In this document: positions 10,688-22,491 of the stretch, piece after piece
Layout: every line of letters starts with the position of its first letter
How positions within the stretch are numbered: the stretch's first letter is position 1
Origin: Sebastes aleutianus
Taxonomy: Eukaryota > Chordata > Actinopteri > Perciformes > Sebastidae
Length of the DNA stretch: 64,000 nucleotides
Assembly: GCA_916700875.1 (NCBI GenBank)
Contig: CAKAKS010000060.1
Coordinates: 9,489,834 to 9,553,833 of the forward strand
Reading direction: 5' to 3'
Position numbers and translations under genes: made by a program
The notes under the pieces: model-generated
The model's database searches: none
What the model saw: only the letters and a program-made list of their open reading frames with translations
What the model was told of the DNA's origin: nothing

Positions 10688-11275
10688 ACCAACCATCATT
10701 CAGACAGCAGGCCAACAAACATTATACAGAACTCAAATGATGGGTCTTACAGTCATATTTTTTTGTGGATACCAGCACATATTGGTGTCAAAGGAAATGA
10801 AACGGTAGATAAGGTGGCAAAGAAGGTTACAAAAAATAATTACATTGATTTGACAGTTAGCTTCAGCAAAACAGAAATGAAGAGCATCATTAAACAGAAA
10901 CTGAAGGAAAGGTGGCAGAAGCAATGGGAGGAAGAGAGGAAAGGACGCTGGTTTTACAGTGTTCAAAGGAAAGAGATGAGACAATCATATCAATACTCAG
11001 ATTTGGACACACTGCACTAAAAAGCACTCTATTTAAAATAGGTAAACATGATACAGGTAGATGTAATTACTGTGGGCAACAGGAAACAGTGGAGCTTGTT
11101 GTATTGAATTGTGAGAGATATGAGGAAGAAAGAAGGCATTTGATTCAAGGTCTTACAGAGATAAAAGTACAGTTTGATTTAATATCTATTCTACAAAAGA
11201 ACTCACAAAATGAGTGTTATAGATTACTTTTTCAGTATCTTAGTCAAATTAATATGATTGAAAAGATGTGATTTT
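10688..11275 (+). pseudogene. non-LTR retrotransposon (RNase H-bearing) 3' coding remnant
   Basis: Plus-strand translation gives FLWIPAHIGVKGNETVDKVAKK, the conserved end of an RNase H domain as carried by I/Jockey-like LINEs. A frame change near 10975 leads to RDETIISILRFGHTALKSTLFKIGKH and the Cys motif CNYCGQQETVELVVLNCERYEEERRHL. That motif is the C-terminal CCHC-like finger that follows reverse transcriptase in these elements. The reverse transcriptase and endonuclease are absent, typical of 5'-truncated insertion. Dead copy. Confidence 0.82.
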
Positions 11276-11375
11276 TATCTATTAATTAATTCATTTAATT
11301 ATGTACTTATTCAATTTATATATTTATTTATTAATCAATTTATTAATTTTATTTATTTAATATTGTAAATACTAG

Positions 11376-11720
11376 AAAGGCATTTGATTCAAGGCCTCAC
11401 AGAGATTAAAGTGCAGTTTGATTTAATAGCTATTCTACAAAAGAACTAGATTACTATTTCAGTATTTTAGAGGAATCAATATGATTGAAAATATACGATA
11501 TTTATTTATGTATTTTATGTATTTATTTTATGTATTTATTTGTTCATTTATTTTATGTATTTATTTGTTTATTTAAGTATTTTTTATTAATTTATTATTA
11601 TTATTATTGTTTTGTTGTTGTAAATACTAGCATGTCTGATCCACACTCCATACCAGTTGGTGGCGCTAATTCGTTGTTTGCCTCAAAGAAGAAGAAGAAG
11701 AAGGTGAAGAAGAAGAAGGT
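11376..11720 (+). repeat. second copy of the LINE 3' end with GAA tail
   Basis: 11376-11500 repeats the last ~130 bp of the LINE coding remnant (from 'gaaaggcatttgattcaagg') with small deletions. After A/T-rich filler, 'ccagttggtggcgctaattcg' and a (GAA)n tail at about 11687-11750 resemble the 3' terminus of such LINEs. Confidence 0.65.
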
Positions 11721-11977
11721 GAAGGTGAAGCAGAAGGTGAAGAAGGTGGCGGCCATGCTGGTAGCGCTGATGAGAGAGCAGCAGGTGGAGGTGTAAACGT
11801 TGATATGAGGTGACGCTGTCATCGATCGGACAGGATTATGAATAAGAAACAGTTGGCTAAGTGTCCTGTCAGTGGACATGTAACTTCGGCTATTAAACTA
11901 ATTATAGAAAGTTCATTTAAATGATTGATGGTGTTTCTGTGCTGAAGCTAGCTAACTTGTTAACTTGTAGTCGACTC

Positions 11978-11990
11978 GTTACCTAGCAAC
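11978..11990 (+). promoter_or_regulatory. X-box-like (RFX) motif
   Basis: GTTACCTAGCAAC is an imperfect palindrome matching the X-box bound by RFX factors, typical of promoters of ciliary and some immune genes. It lies one base before an ATG (11992) and upstream of the candidate first exon. Sequence match only. Confidence 0.4.
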
Positions 11991-11991
11991 G

Positions 11992-12157
11992 ATGGCGGGA
12001 GACGGTCTGTTAACACACAAACGAGATGAAGTCTCAGTAACACGCACTGCGGACATTACCTCTTTAATACATCCATGGACATTACAAGCAATATATAACA
12101 GAGGACATCACCAGCATGGAGCAGTTTACAGCCATGAAGGAAAAGACTTCAAATAAT
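11992..12157 (+). other. possible orphan first exon
   Basis: Two overlapping readings end near a strong donor (AAT|GTGAGT at 12158). One starts at ATG 11992 and is a 54-codon frame that stops just before the donor. The other starts at ATG 12116 and encodes MEQFTAMKEKTSNN running open into the donor. I recognise no family and found no second exon before the array starts at 13291. It may be a genuine first exon whose gene was broken by the expansion, or chance. Confidence 0.25.
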
Positions 12158-12208
12158 GTGAGTAAAATACAACTTGTGTCTGAGAGCGTGTCTGTCAGTC
12201 AGATTGTT

Positions 12209-12997
<789 letters not shown>

Positions 12998-13290
12998 AGA
13001 CATATTGTAAAATTACCAAGAAAAACAATATAAGACTAGATTTACAATATATTAATTTTTATTTTATTTTTATTATGCACCGAAAAATTAACCTCCATGG
13101 CCTCCGCCATTTCTGACGTCAACAAACACGTCACAACTCAGAATTGATTGATTGATCATCATCAGTGTTGTTGTGTAAGGGCAGTCTACTGTTGACTTTA
13201 TGTGGTGTGTGAATGTTAGTCTGTGCTGAAGTTGAGATGAATTTTTCCATCTTTATTGAGTTGAAGGTGTGATCTACTGTATATTCGGTC
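12998..13290. other. single-copy spacer left of the array
   Basis: A/T-rich sequence without recognisable features. It is not repeated elsewhere in the window, so it marks DNA just outside the tandem array, whose homology begins at 13291 ('taagctttaatcac'). Confidence 0.5.
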
Positions 13291-14206
13291 TAAGCTTTAA
13301 TCACACTGTAGGTCTTGAGGTCTGTTTTTATAAATATACAGATAACAGGAGTGTAAGTCATGTGTTTGATACACGCATTGATGGTTTTTAATGCTAACAA
13401 ATCTGTAAATAGGCTATAATCCTGTGGTTGGGTGAGTTAATTATGTTATTATCATTATCAAATCATCTTCCGGTTATTTTCTCCATTAATTATTTAGTCA
13501 ATAATATGAAGAAAATTGTGAAACATGTCTATCACAGAGGAAAACTCTGAGGTGAAGTCTTGCCTTGTCCCACCAACATCCTAAAACACAAAATATATTC
13601 AGTTTACTATCATCAGAGACTAATCAAAACCACCAAATATTAGTGCAAAACCTTTCTTACTGATACTTTCTTAAATACCAAGTTTCTTTCACTGAGTCTG
13701 GTGAGCAGCAGTCAACTGAAACAAGCAAGCTAGAAGTATTGTTATTAGATTACAGAGATGCATTATGTTATATTCATATCCTTGTGGAAATTATGTATAG
13801 AATATAAAATGTCATAAAAGGATGTATAAAAGGATGCACAAGTGAAACAATATATATATATTTTAATCTTTGAAGCTCCTCATATTAAATTAGATTTTAA
13901 AATCCAAGACTCCATGTTTTGATGGCTGCACCAGTTCATCAGATATAAATATTATAAACATGTTAAAGAACTGAACAGGGCTCTAGACTAACTTTTCTAC
14001 TGGTAGCACTTGTAATACCAACCTTCCCAGTTGGTCGCACCAGCACATGATTTGGTCACACCCTTTTTTTGGTACAGCATGGTATTAATCAGTGGTGGGA
14101 GGTAACTAAGTACATTTACTCAAGGAACAATTGTGATTCAATCCACTACAACTCAGAGGGAAATATTGGGCTTTTCATTTTTTTTAATTTTGCTTTTATT
14201 GTGATT

Positions 14207-15412
14207 AGGGGTGTAACGATTCATCTACTACATCGATGTATCGATTTTTATTCCTACGATACCACTACATCGATCGGCAAGTTTTCCTTCACGGGAGAAG
14301 TTTATCGATATAAAATCGATTTGAAAAGCAAAGATCGATTGTATCGATATTAAGGATTTGCACCTTGTATTTAAGGACGACAAACGTTATATGAAATTGT
14401 TTTTAAGCACTTGTATTAGTAAAGAAATGTTAAATGTAACTCCGGTTCTCCAAACATGCGCCAGCTCTGCCCTCTGCAGCGCAAGCGCGCATCCATGACT
14501 CCTCTCTCACCCGGTAACGGCTTCAGGGAGATGAGCAGCGGTCTGCATGAGACAGGGGTGGCTTCACCCACAGGAGCTTTCCCCGTGCGCTGTCAGTTTA
14601 TCATTCAGAGAAAAGGACTTTCCTTTTCCCCGTCATGATATCTACTGTATGTGAACGCAGCATCAGCGTCGCGTATCCAACTGGAGAGCAGACGGCCCAC
14701 AAGGCAAATTATCACGGGAGTAAAGTAAAAAACAAACAGAAATTCAACTAACCTTAGTTTAACATAGTTTTAAAATGTTTTCCCGTATGTTTTCATGTAT
14801 GAAAAGACCCCAAATGAACACTGTAGGTGGACTATTTGATTACTATAAGCAGATTATTTAAACAGCGTTTGTATAGGAATGATTATTGTCCCAAGCTGTT
14901 TGATCCCTATCAGCTGTTGATCACTATCAGCTGTTGATCTCTATATTATTGCTCTACTGTTTATACTGAAAATGAGGACAGAAGCAGCAGGTTAAACCGC
15001 TGTTCATTTAACTTGAATAGAAGTTGGTTTATTATATTTTTTGTTAAATATTAAACTCCCTTGTATCTTGAGAACTGACTCAGCAGGTCCTGCAGTTGCA
15101 CTTTTTATTATTTTCAAATGATAGGTGTATGTATTTGCCATTAATCGTTGTTTACTTGTTTATATACATAATTAATTTATCCCTGATTCCCTTACAAGAA
15201 AAAATTTGAGGAATCCTGACCTGCTCTGTCCAGTATCCAACTATTTATTTCGCAGTCACAGTGACTGAATTTTTGGCAAAAAAGGTTACTGGATCGATTT
15301 CAAATCATTGAATCTTATCCTATCGCTCTAGATGAGCCAAATATCGTCCTGAATCGTATCGGAACCATGGGAATTGTATCGTATCGTTGTAAAAACGTAT
15401 CGTTACACCCCC
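14207..15412. mobile_element. non-autonomous hAT-type element, unit A only
   Basis: Ends are inverted: left 'aggggtgtaacgattcat', right complement 'gggggtgtaacgatacg', with internal (A)TCGAT-rich subterminal motifs on both sides. Such GGGGTGTAACG termini are typical of fish hAT miniature elements. No transposase frame and no clear 8-bp target duplication. Absent from units B-E, so it inserted after the unit duplicated. Confidence 0.7.
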
Positions 15413-16208
15413 ATTACTTTGGTAATCTAAAATAAGTAATTACAGGAGCCCGCTTCATTTTTGGAAGAAGGTAACAGCTATATGGATCTCATCACGCGCC
15501 GTGTATTGCTACGTACACATGTATGGCGTTTACGTGCTGAAACTATTAACTGTAGCAAAAAAAAGCATTTGCCATATAAAGTAGACATGAACTACAATAT
15601 TCATACACATACAAACAGACTCAATATATGTTTGATGTCCTGTAAATCATATTAACTACACAGAGATTCCTGCTGGGTGAAACAACCACCGATCAACGTT
15701 AGAGCAGATATGTTACAGATGATAATATCAGACAGTCTGGCCTCGTTCCTCTGGACGTCACAGCTCCTCGATGAAGTTTGGAGGCTGAGACAGAAAGCAG
15801 AGTTCAAACAGAACAGGAAAAGTTAATAAACCAACAACACACTGATGAGTCTCACCAGTAGTGATAATCTAAAGTTTGCCCTGAGGGTGGCGCTAGAGGA
15901 CAGGTCATGGGAACACCCTCTAACCTCACTGGCTCAGGTGATTTTTCTCTCTATTAATATAAAAATAATCATTACACTTTAATTCTGATGAGCAATTCAG
16001 CTTTAATACTGTTTTTATTATGTGTTTTGGTTGAGTTAATATCATGCATGTCCATGGCCGATAACTCTGGCTGTGGGTTATGTGGATGCAGATATTCTTG
16101 GGCGTTTTTATGTTAAGTTTTTATGGCTCCTATCAGAGTCCTTTTAATATTGATTCTCTGCTGATACAGAGTCTGATACTTTAACCTAAATGTTGATTAA
16201 ATATGTAT

Positions 16209-16858
16209 CAGGGCTGCCAATCGATTCAATTATTTAATCGCATGATTGTCCATAGTTAATCACGATTAATCACACATTTTTTATCTGTTCAAAATGTACC
16301 TTTAAAGGGAGATTTGTCAAGTGTTTAATACTCTTATCAACATGGAAGTGGGCAAATATGCTGCTTTATGCAAATGTATGTATATATTTATTATTGGAAA
16401 TTGATTAACAACACAAAACAATGACAAATATTGTCCAGAAACCCTTACAGGTACTGCATTTAGCGTAAAAAATATGCTCAAATCATAACATGGCAAACTG
16501 CAGCCCAACAGGCAACAACAGCTGTCAGTGTGTCAGTGTGCTGACTTCACTATGACTTGCCCCAAACTGCATGTGATTATCATAAAGTGGTCATGTCTGT
16601 AAAGGGGAGACTCGTGGGTACCCATAGAACCCATTTTCATTCACGTATCTGGAGGTCAGAGGTCAAGGGACCCCTTTGAAAATGGCCATGACAGTTTTTC
16701 CTCGCCAAAATTTAGCGTAAGTTTGGAGTGTTATTTTACCTCCTTCATTACAAGCTAGTGTGACATGGTTGGTACCAATGGATTCCTTAGGTTTTCTAGT
16801 TTCATATGATTCCAGTCTTCACTCTAGCTTTAAATCTGAGCTGACTTTGTCAGCCCTA
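16209..16858. mobile_element. hAT miniature element, unit A copy
   Basis: 650 bp with ends CAGGGCTGCCAA and (complement) TAGGGCTGACAA, flanked by a perfect 8-bp target duplication ATATGTAT at 16201-16208 and 16859-16866. No transposase. It sits between the cytoplasmic and terminal exons of gene A, and the same insertion occurs in all five units. Confidence 0.88.
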
Positions 16859-17550
16859 ATATGTATCTGACTTATTAAAATAACAGTAAATAAATCTTGA
16901 TCTTGTAGACGAGCGTTAATTTCTCATGAAATGTAAATCAAAAGAGCTGAAAGAGGAAATAGGACATTGTTGTTTTTTATCAGTTATAAATAACAGAAAT
17001 GTTCCCGTCAGTGTCGTCATCCTCTGACATAAGGCAGGTTCCTGTTTCAGTACAACATTTATAAGACATAAGACATGGTTTATTAGTGAGGTAATCTTCA
17101 CTGTATGGCAGCTGTTGTTCCTTAAATCACCTCCTTTAATCGCCATAACTGCCATTCAAACAGTAGCATTTGTTTTTAGATAAGATCTGTTCACCATCAG
17201 CAGTTTTTTAACAGGAAGTGATGAAAGGCAGGGCTGAACGCTCAGAGACCATCCATGAAGACATGAAGGTTGAATATATTAATATTAAATGTATTAAAAA
17301 TATAACAGAAATGATGTTTGTCAGTGACTCACCGGCACAGTCACGTGTTTCCGCTCTTCTTTCTTGCAAACACACATCCTGTAAAGATGGATGTAAAAAT
17401 AGTCGGTGAGTAGAATCTAACATTATTTTAAATGTATTAATAGTTTTTTTTAATTAATAGGTAGAAAAAAGGTCTTTGGGAAAATATCAGAAATGCTCCT
17501 TTTCATCTCAGCCATTTTTGTTTGATTGACAGCAGCCGGCAAGCTTCCAG

Positions 17551-19300
17551 AGTGACGCTGTCGCACCGTAGCGAACGAGAGAGTTCTGGTGTTAACGCCA
17601 TAGGGAACGAGAGAGTGCAGGTGTTAACGCCATAGGGAACGAAAGAGCGCTGGTGTTAACGCCGTAGGGAACGAGAGAGTGCTGGTGTTAACGCCATAGG
17701 GAACGAGAGAGTGCTGGTGTTAACGCCGTAGGGAACGAGAGAGTGCAGGTGTTAACGCCGTAGGGAACGAGAGGTGTTAACGCCGTAGGGAACGAGAGAG
17801 TGCAGGTGCTAACGCCGTAAGGAACGAGAAGTGTTAACGCCATAGGGAACGAGAGAGTGCTGGTGTTAACGCCGTAGGGAACGAGAGAGAGCCGGTGTTA
17901 ACGCCGTAGGGAACGATGGAGCGCCGGTGTTAGCGCCGTAGGGAACGAAAGAGTGACGGCGATAACGCCGTAGGGAACGAGAGAGTGCCGGTGTTGGCGC
18001 CGTAGGGAACGAGAGAGTGCCGGTGTTAGCGCCGTAGGGAACGAGAGAGTGCCGGTGTTAGCGCCGTAGGGAACGAGAGAGTGCCGGTGTTAGCGCCGTA
18101 GGGAACGAAAGAGTGACGGCGATAACGCCGTAGGGAACGAGAGAGTGCCGATGTTAACGCCGTAGGGAACGAGAGAGTGCCGGTGTTAGCGCCGTAGGGA
18201 ATGAGAGAGTGCCGGTGTTAGCGCCGTAGGGAACGAGAGAGTGCCGGTGTTAGCGCCGTAGGGAACAAGACAGTGCCGGTTTTAGCTCCGTAGGGAACGA
18301 GAGAGTGCCGGTGTTGGCACCGTAGGGAACGAGAGACTGCCGGTGTTAGCGCCGTAGGGAACGAGAGAGTGCCGGTGTTAGCGCCGTAGGGAACGAGACA
18401 GTGCCGGTTTTAGCTCCGTAGGGAACGAGAGAGTGCCGGTGTTGGCACCGTAGGGAACGAGAGAATGCTGGTGTTAGCGCCGTAGGGAACGAGAGAGTGC
18501 CGGTGTTAGCGCCGTAGGGAACGAAAGAGTAACGGCGATAACGGCGTAGGGAACGAGAGAGTGCCGATGTTAGCGCCGTAGGGAACGAGAGAGTGCCGGT
18601 GTTAGCGCCGTAGGGAACGAGAGAGTGCCGGTGTTAGCGCCGTAGGGAACGAGAGAGTGCCGGTGTTAGCGCCGTAGGGAACAAGACAGTGCCGGTTTTA
18701 GCTCCGTAGGGAACGAGAGAGTGCCGGTGTTGGCACCGTAGGGAACGAGAGAATGCCGGTGTTAGCGCCGTAGGGAACGAGAGAGTGCCGGTGTTAGCGC
18801 CGTAGGGAACGAGACAGTGCCGGTTTTAGCTCCGTAGGGAACGAGAGAGTGCCGGTGTTGGCACCGTAGGGAACGAGAGAATGCCGGTGTTAGCGCCGTA
18901 GGTAACGAGAGAGTGCCGGTGTTAGCGCCGTAGGGAACGAGAGAGTGCCGGTGTTGGCACCGTAGGGAACGAGAGAATGCCGGTGTTAGCGCCGTAGGGA
19001 ACGAGAGAGTGCCGGTGTTAGCGCCGTAGGGAACGAGAGAGTGCCGGTGTTAGCGCCGTAGGGAACGAGAGAGTGCCGGTGTTAGCGCCGTAGGGAACGA
19101 GAGAGTGCCGGTGTTAGCGCCGTAGGGAATGAGAGAGTGCCGCTTCACGCCGTAGGGAACGAGAGAGTGCCGGTGTTAGCGGCGTAGGGAACGAGAGAAT
19201 GCCGGTGTTAGCGCCGTAGGGAACGATAGAGTGCCGGTGTCGCTTTGTAGGGAACGAGAGTGCCAGTTTTAGGCCCTAGGGAATGAGAGAGCGCCGGTGT
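17551..19300. repeat. 32-bp minisatellite in gene A intron, about 54 copies
   Basis: The unit is gtgccggtgttagcgccgta plus gggaacgagaga, 32 bp, G/C- and CpG-rich in A/T-rich surroundings. It lies in the intron between the transmembrane and cytoplasmic exons. Higher-order blocks are visible: a variant with 'gacagtgccggttttagctcc' recurs, suggesting multi-unit duplication. Confidence 0.95.
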
Positions 19301-20435
19301 CATGAAGACGTGCTGTATGCTGTAGCAGAAAAAGATGAATCTAGACTAATGAGTCATGAATACAGGCACATGAAGGAGCAGAAACTGCATGAAAAAGGAT
19401 TTGTATTTGTTTTTTGTAGGTGAAAGTTACCTTTTGATGACAATGGATGCCACTATGATGATGAGCACTGTGTGCAGAGTGAAGAGAACCAGACGAACAG
19501 CCAGCTGTGGGTCAACTGTACCACTGTTTGTTTCTGTGAAACAGATCAGATGGACAGTGAGCAGTTGGACTGTAGACGTTAAACATCAGAAAGAACCACA
19601 GTCCTCTGAAATCTGATGTTATAATTTAGATTCAATCATTTCTCATGCTCTTCATCAGCAGATGTTGTGTGCCCAGTAGTCATGAAGTTGTACAAGTTCA
19701 AATGTCCTTTTCTTCTGAGCACTTTAGTGATGAAGACTGAAGATCAAGTGATTGAAAGCACCAGAGCAGCTAGTTAATTTACCTTGAGGTGAGATTGCTA
19801 TTATCAAATACGAGAATCAATATTAGCTTTACTTTTATTCTTTTTCATAATTTACTCTTTTAATTACAATTTGGACCGAGTCAAAACAAACACAGGGAAT
19901 GTGTTGGTGATGAAACTCTCCTGGTTGAATCATCAGAACAAAACGTGAACAGCTGTGTTAGAAAATATCTGCTTCTTTGATTAAAAAGTCAAACCTACAA
20001 GAAGAATCTACAGAGAAAAGTGATAAACAAACCTTCCTCTTCAGCCTCCACGTACAGGCTGCACGGTGGGGACAGTGTGCTGGCGTTCTTCAATCCACAG
20101 GTGTAGTTCCCAGAATCATTTGCAGCCAGAGCGGTGAGCTGGAGGGCGAGGCCAGACTCAGAGAGGGCGTGGCCATCTCTGAACCAGGTGAACTCCAGTT
20201 GGTGGAAAGTACACCTTGTAGTAGGCCTACAGTTCAGAGTGACTGAGTCACCTTCTCTCATCTCTCTGTCATTAACGGAGCTGCGTATCCTCATTGGAAT
20301 CCGATCTAAATGAATCAAGTAAAATACATTTTCATTATAGATCTCCTTTGTTCTATTCAGCAGTATGTAGTTTGAGCAAAGTCAAGCGACTTTAAAGTCA
20401 CATACTGATGTCTTCTAGGGATAGACGCTAATATT

Positions 20436-21616
20436 TTAACCCTCTGAGACCCACAGTAGAGCCGTTTTAGTCTTTTTTAGGGGGGTCCAGGGGGTCTTTA
20501 GGGGGAGATAGCAGGTCAATAGTAGATGTCACATAGAAGCTGTGAACATCATCTGAAAGTTGGGAACCTGAAGATTAATTTGAGATGCAGCTCAGCACTG
20601 AGTGTCAAGTTGTTCTAGTCATTAATAAGAAATAAGAAATAAGAAGTATATGATGGTCATCTCCATGCTCTATTATGGCTCAAAAGTTGTTGCAGCAAAT
20701 TTTGGGTTGATACCATTTGTTACACAGATTTGGTGCTAAATTGAAGCATTTTTTTTACCACTGGAGAACTGATAAAAGATAACCAATAATCACACCAGAA
20801 AACCACAATAAGACACCAAGACCTTGAGGAACACCATAGAAAAAGCCATGCTGTGATTTGGTTTCAAAACTTTTGACATTTGGAAATTTCTGCAAGAATT
20901 GCATTTTTCTGCGATTGGATGGCGAGCACTTCTGTTGTGTAAACTGCTCAGAAACCCCCTTATTGTCAATCTAGCTAGGAAAGCCATCCATCCTCTGAAT
21001 GCTCTAGGTCTCTAGTTTGTGGCTGTAAAGTTTCATGAGGCTGTGATTATCCTAGAGGTCACCACAGGCCATTTTATACAGTGAGGTCAATGAAATGGCT
21101 CCTATGGGGACTAACTTCATCACACATGAATACAGTTGGGCTCATTGGATCCACACGAATCTCAGTTTTACAGTGATACCCAATTTATGTAATTCAAGAC
21201 TGTTTAGGGACCCCAGTATGCAGAAATATTCAAACACACCATTTTAGAATATGAGGAAATAACACATTTATACTGCATTCAAAAACTTGCATGTGATTAT
21301 CATAAAGTGGGCATGTCTGTAAAGGGGAGACTCGTGGGTACCCATATAACCCATTTTCATTCACATATCTTGATGTCAAAGGTCAAGGGACCCCTTTGAT
21401 AATGCCCATTACAGTTTTTCCTTCCAAAATTTAGCATAACTTCGTAGCGCTATATAGCATTTGTCCTGCTAGTATGACATGGTTGATAACAATGGATTCT
21501 TCAGGTTTTCTAGTTTTATATGATACCAGTATCTTCACTCTAGCAAACTCAGCCCGCAACAACCTCTGAAAGACAGAATAGTGTCCGGGCCTGCCAGCGG
21601 GCCGTCGGAGTGTTAA
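20436..21616. mobile_element. TTAA-flanked element in the gene A V-C2 intron
   Basis: The stretch is bounded by TTAA on each side (20436-20439 and 21613-21616) with weakly inverted ends, ccctctgagaccc and (complement) cactccgacggcc. TTAA targets are typical of piggyBac-like elements. No transposase. Its interior shares a core ('catgtgattatcataaagtg' onward) with the hAT miniature element. The superfamily call is inference. Confidence 0.5.
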
Positions 21617-22491
21617 GGGCTCAATAGATGCTGTGGTTATACTGAGCAGCCTTTAGGTGTGACTGTTTGTAAATGTGTGAATATGAACAGGGCGTTCCTA
21701 CATAAGAGAGCCTGGCTCTCAGTGCTAAATAAAGGCTGAAAAAATATAAATTATTATTATATTGTTTTTGATAGCATTATCATACGATGCTCTTACCAGT
21801 GACGGTGACTTTCACTCCTGGTTGTTGGCCAGTATAATGTGCTTTCTCATTGTTAGCTTCCATTCTGAAGCGAAGAGTTCCTTCATCTTCCTTCTGTACA
21901 TCTGTGATCTGTAAAGTGCAGTTTCCCTTCATGTCTCCCAGGTATCTATAACGAGGGTTGTTGTTGGTTAAATTGCTGTCGTACACAGACGGAGTGATCC
22001 CCTGACAGAATTCATGGTTCCGGCACCAGATGACTCTGATGATCTCTATTAAAACCTCTCTTCTATATTCCCTGACAGATTTAAGTGGTGTGAAGGTGCA
22101 GGGGAGGGTGACAGTCGATCCTTTCACAGCACAAACAGGACATCTAGATAGTTCACACTCACACCCACAGCACCTGAAAAACACAACACAGTGATCATAA
22201 TTTCATTATAAATGATTAGATAGTCACTTTAATATGATATAAATCAGAGAAAAGCAGGTAATCATTTTCTGACATTTTTGTATGAAAAATTACTTTAATG
22301 ATTTATCAATTATCAAAACAGTTTCAGAGCCGAAACTTCAGAAGCAGAGAAGTTTCTGGATTTCATCAGTTTGATGTGAAAATGTGACAAAAACATCAGT
22401 AAAGATATTAAAGTAACAAAGATAAAGTCCATGTCTTACCAGCCAGCAGGAGCATAAAGCACCAGGTGATCTTTTTGTCCCAAACTGCCAT

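Larger units (their letters stand above)
15758..22491 (-). pseudogene. Siglec-like Ig receptor gene A, frame-broken in the V exon
   Basis: Exons on the minus strand: signal 22491-22440 (MAVWDKKITWCFMLLLA), V-set 22173-21797, C2-set 20305-20033, transmembrane 19533-19431, cytoplasmic 17378-17333, terminal 15784-15758 (stop TGA at 15760-15758). All junctions have GT/AG ends and match the exon ends of B and D. Near 22141 the V exon carries two extra bases relative to B and D ('ggacatctagatag' against 'ggatctggatag'). After correct splicing the protein therefore stops 33 residues in, while the rest of the V domain stays open in another frame. The V domain itself still has LPCTF, WC, GNCTLQI and DEGTLRFR. 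Likely a recent pseudogene unless an alternative splice bypasses the insertion. The minisatellite and hAT element lie in its 3' introns. Confidence 0.8.

Noticed and set aside
15861..15935. Possible penultimate cytoplasmic exon (acceptor CTCTAG, donor ACTG|GTGAGA) with a DYHY tyrosine stretch
   Set aside because: Its length (37 or 25 nt) does not fit the phases of the neighbouring exons, and the phase-0 reading has a stop.
17218..17409. Plus-strand frame with VEYINIK, resembling a tyrosine motif; repeated in each unit
   Set aside because: It lies antisense to the receptor gene and overlaps the 46-nt cytoplasmic exon; it carries no splice support of its own.
17551..19300. CRISPR-like repeat array
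   Set aside because: Units are contiguous 32-bp tandem repeats without unique spacers, in an animal intron.
20790..20987. Conserved small protein (MAFLARLTIRGFLSSLHNRS) repeated in three units
   Set aside because: It lies inside the TTAA-flanked repeat and its C-terminus changes freely between units (frameshift in C and D), so repetition reflects the array and not selection.
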